Shown here: positions 13,146 through 25,800 of the stretch, one piece after another
Numbering within the stretch: position 1 is the first letter of the stretch
Layout: every line of letters starts with the position of its first letter
Assembly (NCBI GenBank): GCA_029465975.1
Contig: CM055756.1
Coordinates: 4,466,362-4,530,361 of the forward strand
Length of the DNA: 64,000 nt
Reading direction: 5' to 3'
From: Dallia pectoralis
Taxonomy: Eukaryota > Chordata > Actinopteri > Esociformes > Umbridae
Notes under the pieces: generated by a model
The model's input: the letters and a program-made list of their open reading frames with translations, nothing else
What the model was told of the DNA's origin: nothing
Database searches by the model: none
Program-made: the position numbers and the translations under genes

Positions 13146-16100
13146 CATAAACACACACCACACACACACACCACACATCTCATAGTCACCCCAGGAGACA
13201 GCGGTTCTACGGGAAGACAGGCGTGCTGGTGTTTACCAGTAGTGATGAGTGGCCGTGGCTGCGGACAGCCTTGTGTAAAGGTGTGAGTCCGTCCTTGGCC
13301 CTGAAGTCCAGATGAGCCCCACCCAGCACCAGCACCCGTATGGCTTCCCCTCCGCCCGGCTCACACTGCACGGACAGGGTCAAAGGGGTCTCTGTAGACG
13401 ACGGAGGAGGTCACGTGTGAGGAGACAGGCGAGTACTGTGGTCATGGTGTGATGATGAATACATCTCAGGTTATGTTACATCTCATATCAGTCCCGTCTC
13501 CCTGTGGTATATGCTATCTGATTTTGGCAGATGTGGAGCTTTCTGCTGCCTCCTGCTGTTGGAAGAGAGAAGTGCAGCTCACACTCCACGTGACAGAAGG
13601 CCCTGTTGTGTGAAAGCACTGTTATGACACATGGCTTTCTGACAGGCTGGACAGAAACAGCTGCACACCCAGAATTGCAAATAGCAGCTGCCTCCCACTT
13701 CGTCATCTTTTCTGGCTCTTACATTAAACTCAGAGTTATTGTCTACTTTTCTCTCCTTAGAAGCAAATTTAAAGAGGTATTTCACTCTACCTGCAGTTGG
13801 ACATTTTTCTAAATTGTAACATTTTTGCATAAATCACACCCAAGTGCTTTTACTGTCGTTAGAACTGAGTTCTTTCATGCATCATGTTCAAATCATATAG
13901 TAGCATCTGGTATTGTTTTTAAACCTCAATCAAGAAATGCATAGATGATTTGAATGATGGATAGATGGATAGATAGATAGATAGATAGATAGATGGATAG
14001 ATGGAGATATATATAGATGGATAGATGGATAGATGGAGATATATATAGATGGATAGATGGAGATATATATAGGTGGATAGATGGATAGATGGAGATATAT
14101 ATAGATGGATAGATGGAGATATATATAGATGGATAGATGGAGATATATATAGATGGATAGATGGAGATATATATAGATGGATAGATGGATAGATGGAGAT
14201 ATATATAGATGGATAGATGGATAGATGGAGATATATATAGATGGATAGATGGATAGATGGAGATATATATAGATGGATAGATGGAGATATATATAGATGG
14301 ATAGATGGATAGATGGAGATATATATAGATGGATAGATGGATAGATGGAGATATATATAGATGGATAGATGGATAGATGGAGATATATATAGATGGATAG
14401 ATGGAGATATATATAGATGGATAGATGGATAGATGGAGATATATATAGATGGATAGATGGAGATATATATAGATGGATAGATGGAGATATATATAGATGG
14501 ATAGATGGAGATATATATAGATGGATAGATGGAGATATATATAGGTGGATAGATGGAGATATATATAGGTGGATAGATGGAGATATATATAGGTGGATAG
14601 ATGGAGATATATATAGATGGATAGATGGAGATATATATAGGTGGATAGATGGAGATATATATAGATGGATAGATGGATAGATGGAGATATATATAGATGG
14701 ATAGATGGAGATATATATAGATGGATAGATGGAGATATATATAGATGGATAGATGGAGATATATATAGATGGATAGATGGAGATATATATAGATGGATAG
14801 ATGGAGATATATATAGGTGGATAGATGGAGATATATATAGATGGATAGATGGATAGATGGAGATATATATAGATGGATAGATGGAGATATATATAGATGG
14901 ATAGATGGAGATATATATAGATGGATAGATGGAGATATATATAGATGGATAGATGGAGATATATATAGATGGATAGATGGAGATATATATAGATGGATAG
15001 ATGGAGATATATATAGATGGATAGATGGAGATATATATAGATGGATAGATGTATTTACCTCCTGTGTCAGGGTCCTGGTAGTTGGGGTCAAGTCCTTTAT
15101 CCAAGAATTTGGACATTTTGTCCACAGAGCCACTTTGAATGTAATCCATAAACTTCTTCAGACTGGCCTGTAAGATGTTTGAGGTACAATATATGGATTA
15201 GAGAGATGCTGGTTGTGCATTACACAGAACACATGACACACAACACAACTAACTACACAGAGTCAGTACACACACCATGACACACACAGCACAGCTAACT
15301 ACACAGAGTCAGTACACACACTATGACACACGCAGCACAGCTAACTACACAGAGTCAGTACACACCCAGCACAGCTAACTACACAGAGTCAGTACACACA
15401 CCATGACACACACTCTCAAAGCACAGCTACACAGTTTACACAATATACAGAGTGTCATGGCCTTTGAAAGGGGCAGCCAGTACCTTAGTGTGCAGTTTGG
15501 CCAACTGTTTCTCATCTAGGTTGGTCTGTTTGTAGACTCTCGTCTTATAGCGAAACTAGAGGAGAGCGACACAGAGTGAAGCAGTAAGTGAGAGTGACAG
15601 AAAGAGATAGAGAAGATAATCTTAAACCTAACTGGAAGTTCCTTCGTCGTGAACTCTTTAGTCTTTTGACCTAGATTCACAATCGATAGACCTGCAGTTG
15701 TAGCACACTGATGCGTTATTGACTTCACACACCTTCTACTTCTCGTGTTTCTTCCTGTTTCGGATATTTTCCGCACTCATTAGCCACAGATTAGTGTTCA
15801 GGTGAACCCACCCGACCATATATTCGGGTCGCACATACCTCCAAATACGGTACCCCCTTCTCAAAGGATTGTGGGTACTCCCGCAGCAACCTTTCCTCCT
15901 CCAGGAACTTGGCGTCATGGCCGTCGGTGGCTGGTTGGAACAGGCCATAGTTCAACACGTCCCGCAGAGACTCTGTCAGGGAGCACAACACCTGCTGCTT
16001 GGCTTTCCACACGGTCGCGTCCGGGTCGAACCGCAAACACTTCTGTAGGGGAGACAGAGACGGGGGTTTAGTGACAAGGCGTGTTAAGAAAAGATAGGGG

Positions 16101-16240
16101 GAAATAATTAGGTAAACTTGAAACGTAGCCGTGGAGGTGATGGGAAAAGTGTTAGAGAAAGGGACAGCATTTGATCAGTTCAGATTATGTGAAGGGAAGT
16201 AGCCTGTGCAGAATGAATGTGTCTATCTGTCTGTCTGTCA

Positions 16241-16275
<35 letters not shown>

Positions 16276-16308
16276 GGTCTGTCGGTCTGTCGGTCTGCCG
16301 GTCTGTCA

Positions 16309-16343
<35 letters not shown>

Positions 16344-16488
16344 AGTCTGTCAGTCTGAAAGTCTGTCAGTCTGAAAGTCTGTCAGTCTGAAAAGTCTGTC
16401 AGTCTGTCAGTCTGTCAGTCTGACTGTCAGTCTGAAAGTCTGTCTGTCAGTCTGCCTGTCTGTCTGTCTGTCTGTATGTATGTATGTA

Positions 16489-16548
<60 letters not shown>

Positions 16549-16549
16549 A

Positions 16550-16580
<31 letters not shown>

Positions 16581-16772
16581 AGTCTGTCTGTCTGTCTGTC
16601 TGTCTGTCAGTCTGTCTGTCTGTCAGTCTGTCTGAAAGTCAGTCTGTCTGAAAGTCAGTCTGTCTGAAAGTCTGTCAGTCTGAAAGTCTGTCAGTCTGAA
16701 AATCTGTCAGTCTGAAAGTCTGTCAGTCTGACTGTCAGTCTGAAAGTCTGTCTGTCTGTCTGTCTGTATGTA

Positions 16773-16820
<48 letters not shown>

Positions 16821-19800
16821 AGTCTGTCTGTCTGTCTGTCAGTCTGTCTGTCTGTCAGTCTGTCTGAAAGTCAGTCTGTCTGAAAGTCTGTCTGTCTGAA
16901 AGTCTGTCTGTCAGTCTGCCTGTCAGAGAACAATCCCTGCTCACTGCAGTATCCTGCTGTTATTCTCATTCTGAGCCACTAGGGGGAGACATTGTGAGCA
17001 CCACAACGGATGAACGCTGTAGATGGTTGTATGAATGGCGTTCTGTAGTGACCGGCGAGCCCCTGGATGCAGAAATGAATGGAAAGCCAGAATGCATTGT
17101 TACTTACGGGAACAGCATTGGTGTGTCGATATCCTTATATGGACGGATGCACTAGTTTTTTCTAGATGATTAATCAATCTCTCTCTTACCCTCCCTCTTC
17201 CCCTCTCTCTCTCCCTCTCTCTCTCTTTGGTGTGAGTAGGGGCTGAGGGTAGAGCAGGTCGTTTTTCTGACCTTGACCAAAGCTCTGTGATCGGTTGTGC
17301 AGCAACGCAGCTGGATGTCTGAATGTACTGAGTGTACTGAGTAGTTCATCTTTACTGTCTTCATCTTTTCCCAGTTGCGGTTTCTGTCTCTCTATGTCTC
17401 TGTGTGTCGGTGAGAGAGATACAGGAGGAGAGTGAGCGTGGAGTAAAGTGCAGAGGTGTAAAGCGTCTCTCCCCCTCTCTTTATTCAGTCTTTGGGTTTG
17501 TGCACAGCCAACCGCATCACTATGGTAACCAGTTCATTAGTGGAGCAAGCTCCTTGTTGCCATAGAGACATCCCTGTGTTCCCTTGGAGACGGGGAACTA
17601 TGGAAGAGGGAGAGAAAGTGCCTGTGCATCTGTGTGTGTGTGTGTGTGTGTTTTACAGTACGTTGGAGAATGAGAGAGGTGGAGTTGGGGGAGGAAACGG
17701 TTTATGTATGATGAGGGGAGAGACGGGAGAGAAAAGGGGGAGAAAAGGGGGAGAGATGGGAGAGAGACGGGAGAGAGAAGGGGGAGAGACGGTTTATGTA
17801 TGATGAGGGGAGAGACGGGGGAGAGAAGTGGGAGAGACAGGGGAGAGACGGGAGAGAAAAGGGGGAGAGACAGGGGAGAGAGACAGGGGAGAGACAAGGG
17901 AGAGAAAAGGGAGAGAGACGGGGGAGAGTCAGGGGAGAGATGGGGAGAGACGGGGAGAGGCGAGAGAGAGACAGGGGAGAGACGGGAGAGAGATGGGTGA
18001 GAGACGAGAGAGAAAAGGGGGAGAGACGGGAGAGAGACGGGGGAGAGAGATGGGGGAGAAACGGGAGAGAAAAGGGGGAGAGACGGGAGAGAGACGGGGG
18101 AGAGAGATGGGGGAGAGACGGGAGAGAAAAGGGGGAGAGACGGGAGAGAGACGGGAGAGAGACGGGGAGAGACGGGAGAGAGACGGGGAGAGACGGGGGA
18201 GAGAGTATGAGTGTGTGTGTCAGCCCTCAGCAGGTTGTATTACAAACACGATGACATTGCATCCAGATGTACAGTCAGTCACACACAACAAGAAACAGTC
18301 ACACACTCACACACTACGACACACAAACACTAACATACACACAGAAACAGCTACACACCTGATCACACTAATTAGAAGTTAGATCATAAGGAATGAGGAA
18401 TACAATATGCTTATGAGTACAATGTATGAAGAATATTCTAAAGTCACCATCATGTTTAATGAAATAATACAGATGTACATCATTATTATAATGAGGAACG
18501 TTTAGACAACTGAACAAGCAACATGATTGGTCCATTTGAGCGTGTACTCTAATTAGTGGATTTAACTCTCCACTGGGCCCTGCAATCCAGTATAGACCGG
18601 TCCTTTGCTTGGGTGGTGCCAATGACAGATCTTTCAGCGCCTGGATAGGTGTTTTAGGAACGATATAATGATGTCTTTGTTGTTGATATCTGTCAATTTT
18701 ACCTGACGGGCAGCTTACAAACCAATCAGTGATAACAGTCCATATTGCCTGTTACTTCTCTCTGGACTCTTTCACCTTGTAAAAATGGTATCAATTATTA
18801 AAAAAATATTCACAGGAATGCCTGAAAGGGTTTTCTTTTTACCACTCCCTCATATTCCCATGACCCAAATGACTACTGTCCCCTTTCTTCTCTGTCCTAA
18901 TTCTTTGACTCACTCACTGTCTATCATTGTCTTTATCTGGATTCGTACTTCGTTTCCATCTTGTATGTCTCTGCATACTTTCATTTGAAATAGATACAGA
19001 AGATAGAAGCTGTTGGCCTTCTTCTTTCCTCTCTTCCTCTCTCCCTCTATCCATTCCTCTCTTTCTCACTCTCTCTCTCTTCCTCACCCCTCTATCTCCC
19101 TCTTCCTCTTTCTCTCTCTCCCTTTCTCACCACCTCTCTATTCCTTTTTCTCTCTCTCCCTTCCTCTCTCTTCCTCTTCCTCTCTCTCCCTCTTTTCCTT
19201 CCTCTCTCTCTCTCTTCCTCTCCATCTCTCTCTCTTTCTGCTACCCTTGTATTCTACAGGGCATGTGCATGGGGGTTAGCAGCCTGTAATGAGGACTATG
19301 GGGAAATAACGTCCCCTCTCTCCATGTCAAATACCCCCCCTCCCCCACGCTCTGCATGGACCTCTTCTACCTCACAGTCATACAGTCCTTCTCAGTCCCT
19401 GTTCACCTCTTGTTCCTGTTCACCTCTTGTTCCTGTTCACCTCTTGTTCCTGTTCACCTCTTGTTCCTCTTCACCTCTTGTTCCTCTTCACCTCTTGTTC
19501 CTCTTCACCTCTTGTTCCTCTTCACCTCTTGTTCCTCTTCACCTCTTGTTCCTCTTCACCTCTTGTTCCTCTTCACCTCTTGTTCCTCTTCACCTCTTGT
19601 TCCTCTTCACCTCTTGTTCCTGTTCACCTCTTGTTCCTGTTCACCTCTTGTTCCCTGTTCACCTCTTGTTCCCTGTTCACCTCTTGTTCCCTGTTCACCT
19701 CTTGTTCCCTGTTCACCTCTTGTTCCCTGTTCACCTCTTGTTCCCTGTTCACCTCTTGTTCCCTGTTCACCTCTTGTTCCCTGTTCACCTCTTGTTCCCT

Positions 19801-22800
19801 GTTCACCTCTTGTTCCCTGTTCACCTCTTGTTCCCTGTTCACCTCTTGTTCCCTGTTCACCTCTTGTTCCTGTTCACCTCTTGTTCCTGTAGACCTCTTG
19901 TTCCTGTTCACCTCTTGTTCCTGTTCACCTCTTGTTCCTGTTCACCTCTTGTTCCCTGTTCACCTCTTGATCCCTGTTCACCTCTTGTTCCCTGTTCACC
20001 TCTTGTTCCCTGTTCACCTCTTGTTCCCTGTTCACCTCTTGTTCCCTGTTCACCTCTTGTTCCCTGTTCACCTCTTGTTCCTGTTGACCTCTTGTTCCTG
20101 TTGACCTCTTGTTCCTGTTGACCTCTTGTTCCTGTTGACCTCTTGTTCCTGTTGACCTCTTGTTCCTGTTGACCTCTTGTTCCTGTTGACCTCTTGTTCC
20201 TGTTGACCTCTTGTTCCTGTTGACCTCTTGTTCCTGTTGACCTCTTGTTCCTGTTGACCTCTTGTTCCTGTAGACCTCTTGTTCCTGTAGACCTCTTGTT
20301 CCTGTAGACCTCTTGTTCCTGTAGACCTCTTGTTCCTGTAGACCTCTTGTTCCCTGTTCGCCTCTTGTTCCCTGTTCGCCTCTTGTTCCCTGTTCGCCTC
20401 TTGTTCCCTGTTCGCCTCTTGTTCCCTGTTCGCCTCTTGTTCCCTGTTCGCCTCTTGTTCCCTGTTCGCCTCTTGTTCCCTGTTCGCCTCTTGTTCCCTG
20501 TTCGCCTCTTGTTCCCTGTTCGCCTCTTGTTCCCTGTTCGCCTCTTGTTCCCTGTTCGCCTCTTGTTCCCTGTTCGCCTCTTGTTCCCTGTTCGCCTCTT
20601 GTTCCCTGTTCGCCTCTTGTTCCCTGTTCGCCTCTTGTTCCCTGTTCGCCTCTTGTTCCCTGTTCGCCTCTTGTTCCCTGTTCGCCTCTTGTTCCCTGTT
20701 CGCCTCTTGTTCCCTGTTCGCCTCTTGTTCCCTGTTCGCCTCTTGTTCCCTGTTCGCCTCTTGTTCCCTGTTCGCCTCTTGTTCCCTGTTCGCCTCTTGT
20801 TCCCTGTTCGCCTCTTGTTCCCTGTTCGCCTCTTGTTCCCTGTTCGCCTCTTGTTCCCTGTTCGCCTCTTGTTCCCTGTTCGCCTCTTGTTCCCTGTTCG
20901 CCTCTTGTTCCCTGTTCGCCTCTTGTTCCCTTGTTCCCTCTTCGCCTGTTCTTGTTCCCTGTTCGCCTCTTGTTCCCTGTTCGCCTCTTGTTCCCTGTTC
21001 GCCTCTTGTTCCCTGTTCGCCTCTTGTTCCCTGTTCGCCTCTTGTTCCCTGTTCGCCTCTTGTTCCCTGTTCGCCTCTTGTTCCCTGTTCGCCTCTTGTT
21101 CCCTGTTCGCCTCTTGTTCCCTGTTCGCCTCTTGTTCCCTGTTCGCCTCTTGTTCCCTGTTCGCCTCTTGTTCCCTGTTCGCCTCTTGTTCCCTGTTCGC
21201 CTCTTGTTCCCTGTTCGCCTCTTGTTCCCTGTTCGCCTCTTGTTCCCTGTTCGCCTCTTGTTCCCTGTTCGCCTCTTGTTCCCTGTTCGCCTCTTGTTCC
21301 CTGTTCGCCTCTTGTTCCCTGTTCGCCTCTTGTTCCCTGTTCGCCTTGTTCCCTGTTCGCCTCTTGTTCCCTGTTCGCCTCTTGTTCCCTGTTCGCCTCT
21401 TGTTCCCTGTTCGCCTCTTGTTCCCTGTTCGCCTCTTGTTCCCTGTTCGCCTCTTGTTCCCTGTTCGCCTCTTGTTCCCTGTTCGCCTCTTGTTCCCTGT
21501 TCGCCTCTTGTTCCCTGTTCGCCTCTTGTTCCCTGTTCGCCTCTTGTTCCCTGTTCGCCTCTTGTTCCCTGTTCACCTCTTGTTCCTGTTCACCTCTTGT
21601 TCCTGTTCACCTCTTGTTCCTGTTCACCTCTTGTTCCTGTTCACCTCTTGTTCCTCTTCACCTCTTGTTCCTCTTCACCTCTTGTTCCTCTTCACCTCTT
21701 TTTCCTGTTCACCTCTTGTTTCCTTTTCACCTCTTGTTCCCTGTTCACCTCTTGTTCCCTGTTCACCTCTTGTTCCCTGTTCACCTCTTGTTCCCTGTTC
21801 ACCTCTTGTTCCTGTTCACCTCTTGTTCCTGTAGACCTCTTGTTCCTGTAGACCTCTTGTTCCTGTAGACCTCTTGTTCCTGTTGACCTCTTGTTCCTGT
21901 AGACCTCTTGTTCCTGTAGACCTCTTGTTCCTGTTGACCTCTTGTTCCTGTTGACCTCTTGTTCCTGTTGACCTCTTGTTCCTGTTGACCTCTTGTTCCT
22001 GTTGACCTCTTGTTCCTGTTGACCTCTTGTTCCTGTTGACCTCTTGTTCCTGTTGACCTCTTGTTCCTGTTGACCTCTTGTTCCTGTTGACCTCTTGTTC
22101 CTGTTGACCTCTTGTTCCTGTTGACCTCTTGTTCCTGTTGACCTCTTGTTCCTGTTGACCTCTTGTTCCTGTTGACCTCTTGTTCCTGTTGACCTCTTGT
22201 TCCTGTTGACCTCTTGTTCCTGTTGACCTCTTGTTCCTGTTGACCTCTTGTTCCTGTTGACCTCTTGTTCCTGTTGACCTCTTGTTCCTGTTGACCTCTT
22301 GTTCCTGTTGACCTCTTGTTCCTGTTGACCTCTTGTTCCTGTTGACCTCTTGTTCCCTGTTCACCTCTTGTTCCTGTTGACCTCTTGTTCCTGTTGACCT
22401 CTTGTTCCTGTTGACCTCTTGTTCCTGTTGACCTCTTGTTCCTGTTGACCTCTTGTTCCTGTTGACCTCTTGTTCCTGTTGACCTCTTGTTCCTGTTGAC
22501 CTCTTGTTCCTGTTGACCTCTTGTTCCTGTTGACCTCTTGTTCCTGTTGACCTCTTGTTCCTGTTGACCTCTTGTTCCTGTTGACCTCTTGTTCCTGTTG
22601 ACCTCTTGTTCCTGTTGACCTCTTGTTCCTGGTGACCTCTTGTTCCTGGTGACCTCTTGTTCCTGGTGACCTCTTGTTCCTGGTGACCTCTTGTTCCTGG
22701 TGACCTCTTGTTCCTGTTGACCTCTTGTTCCTGTTGACCTCTTGTTCCTGTTGACCTCTTGTTCCTGTTGACCTCTTGTTCCTGTTGACCTCTTGTTCCT

Positions 22801-25800
22801 GTTGACCTCTTGTTCCTGTTGACCTCTTGTTCCTGTTGACCTCTTGTTCCTGTTGACCTCTTGTTCCTGTTGACCTCTTGTTCCTGTTGACCTCTTGTTC
22901 CCTGTTTGCCTCTTGTTCCCTGTTTGCCTCTTGTTCCTGTTCGCCTCTTGTTCCCTGTTCGCCTCTTGTTCCTGTTCGCCTCTTGTTCCTGTTCGCCTCT
23001 TGTTCCTGTTGACCTCTTGTTCCCTGTTCGCCTCTTGTTCCCTGTTGACCTCTTGTTCCCGTTCACTAATTGTTCCTGTTCACCTCCTGTTCCCTGTTCA
23101 CCTATTGTTCCTGTTCACCTCTTGTTCCTGTTCACCTCTTGTTCCTGTTCACCTCTTGTTCCTGTTCACCTCTTGTTCCTGTTCACCTCTTGTTCCTGTT
23201 CACCTCTTGTTCCTGTTCACCTCTTGTTCCTGTTCACTACTTGTTCCTGTTCACCTCCTGTTCCCTGTTCACCTCATGGTCCATGTTTACCTCTTTCTAC
23301 ATGTTCACCTTCAGTCCTTAGTGGCATAGTTGTTTGTACTCAAAATGTTTGTTCATTGGAAGGCCTGTTTACTATGGCTAATGCCCAAGAAGTGTATGTA
23401 TAGTTGTCCTACACCTGTGTATGTATATAATATATAGTTATATTATAGTTGTCCTACACCTGTGTATGTATATAATATATAATTATATTATAGTAGTCCT
23501 ACACCTGTGTATGTATATAATATATAGTTATATTATAGTTGTCCTACACCTGTGTATGTATATAATATATAGTTATATTATAGTTGTCCTACACCTGTGT
23601 ATGTATATGCCACGAACCGTGTATGGTGTAGTGCAGTAAGCCATGTGCAGAGCCAGTAATCCGTCCGGTATGTTTAATATTACACAAAGAACTTAAAACA
23701 AACCGTAGAACGGCGACAAACACGACTGGTGAAAAGGATAAATGAAAGTGCGCGTATAGCGTCTTATAACAAACATTCCCTAACAACCCGTCTTCAAACA
23801 AACACTTCCCTACATATAACGTTGTGACAAGTAACAATGAACAGCAACCAGTGACATCTAGGCAATCCCTTTATAACCCAGTGATTACAAATCCCCAACA
23901 GCTGTAACCAACATAAACCAGGAAGTGAGCACCCGAAACCAGACAGTGCAGTACCCTAACTCACCACTCGTGACAGTACCCCCACTTAAGGCTAGCTCCC
24001 AGATAGCCAACAAGAACCAACATAACAACAACACACCAAAAAAACAAGGGAGCAACAGGCAAGGACCCACTGTCACACCCAAAGGGTTAGTCCCAGACAG
24101 CAGGTCCAGCCCTTAAAGGGCCTTGGTGGCCCGATCGCCGTCTTGTGCGGCAAGGCTTCCGCCATCTTGGTGGACGTGGCGGCGGCCATCGTGGTTGGCG
24201 TGGCGGCGGCCATCGACGTGGGCGTGGCGGCGGCCATTTCAGGCGGCGTGGCGGCGGCCATTTCAGGCGGCGTGGCGGCGGCCATTTCAGGCGGCGTGGC
24301 GGCGGCCATTTCAGGCGGCGTAGTCTCCGCCATTTCAGGCGGCGTAGTCTCCGCCATTTCAGGCGGCGTAGTCTCCGCCATTTCAGGCGGCGTAGTCTCC
24401 GCCATTTCAGGCGGCGTAGTCTCCGCCATTTCAGGCGGCGTAGTCTCCGCCATTTCAGGCGGCGTAGTCTCCGCCATTTCAGGCGGCGTAGTCTCCGCCA
24501 TATCATGCGGTGACGCTCTGGGAGCTCTGGCAGGCGGTGACGCTCTGGGAGCTCTGGCAGGCGGTGACGCTCTGGGAGCTCTGGCAGGCGGTGACGCTCT
24601 GGGAGCTCTGGCAGGCGGTGACGCTCTGGGAGCTCTGGCAGGCGAGGACGCTCTGGGAGCTCTGGCAGGCGAGGACGCTCTGGGAGCTCTGGCAGGCGAG
24701 GACGCTCTGGGAGCTGTGGCAGGCGAGGACGCTCTGGGAGCTCTGGCAGGCGAGGACGCTCTGGGAGCTCTGGCAGGCGAGGACGCTCTGGGAGCTCTGG
24801 CAGGCGAGGACGCTCTGGGAGCTCTGGCAGGCGAGGACGCTCTGGGAGCTCTGGCAGGCGAGGACGCTCTGGGAGCTCTGGCAGGCGAGGACGCTCTGGG
24901 AGCTCTGGCAGGCGAGGACGCTCTGGGAGCTCTGGCAGGCGAGGACGCTCTGGGAGCTCTGGCAGGCGAGGACGCTCTGGGAGCTCTGGCAGGCGAGGAC
25001 GCTCTGGGAGCTCTGGCAGGCGAGGACGCTCTGGGAGCTCTGGCAGGCGAGGACGCTCTGGGAGCTCTGGCAGAGGAGGGAGATGACACTTCGGGAGCTC
25101 AGGCGGAGGTGGGAGCGGCCAATCCTGAAACTCTGGCGGAGGAAGGAGGAGCCGCTCTAGACACTCAGGTGGAGGGGGGAGGGGCCACTCGTCGACACAC
25201 TCATGCTGAGGGGGAGGGACGACTCCAAGGCCTCATGCTGAGGGGGAGGGGCCACTCATCGACACGCTCATGCTGAGGGGGAGGGACGACTCCAAGGCCT
25301 CATGCTGAGGGGGAGGGGCCACTCGTCGACACGCTCATGCTGAGGGGGAGGGGCCACTCGTCGACACGCTCATGCTGAGGGGGAGGGGCCACTCGTCGAC
25401 ACACTCATGCTGAGGGGGAGGGACGACTCCAAGGCCTCATGCTGAGGGGGAGGGGCCACTCGTCCGGGCACTCAAGCAATGGTGGGAGGGGCTCATCTAG
25501 GCACTCACCCTGGAGTGGAAGAGGCTGGTCCTGTAGGGTGAACCACACCCCCACCATCTCCTAATCACCTCGGGCGGCTGGCTCTCCAGGCCCTTAGGTG
25601 GTCTCTGGGCCCTGGAGGTTGGTGGCCGGAAAGGGTAATCACCCGGCTGGAGCTGGGGTTGTTGCTGCAGCTCCAAGGCTTTTTCTGGCCCTGGCTGCAG
25701 CACCGGAGCAGTGGGGGCTGCTGTTGCAGCACCAGGGTCGTGGGTGTTCTCTCCGCGGACCTCCGTGAACACCCGTTAGCTCCCCCAAAAATTACTTTGG

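Noticed and set aside
13919..15149. Two 400-codon minus-strand frames rich in Ile/Tyr/Pro/Ser
   Set aside because: They are read-through of the GATGGATA array. Only the piece at 15059-15167 is real (shank1 exon 4), and it ends at a donor site.
20068..21834. Open frames of about 500 codons on both strands
   Set aside because: They come from an 18-bp repeat unit; residues simply repeat every six. Both strands are open at once and there is no start or splice context.
24143..25276. 377-codon plus-strand frame in the LTR element
   Set aside because: Opposite to the transcription direction implied by TATA, polypurine tract and poly(A) signal, lacks an ATG, and is explained by 24/27-bp periodicity.
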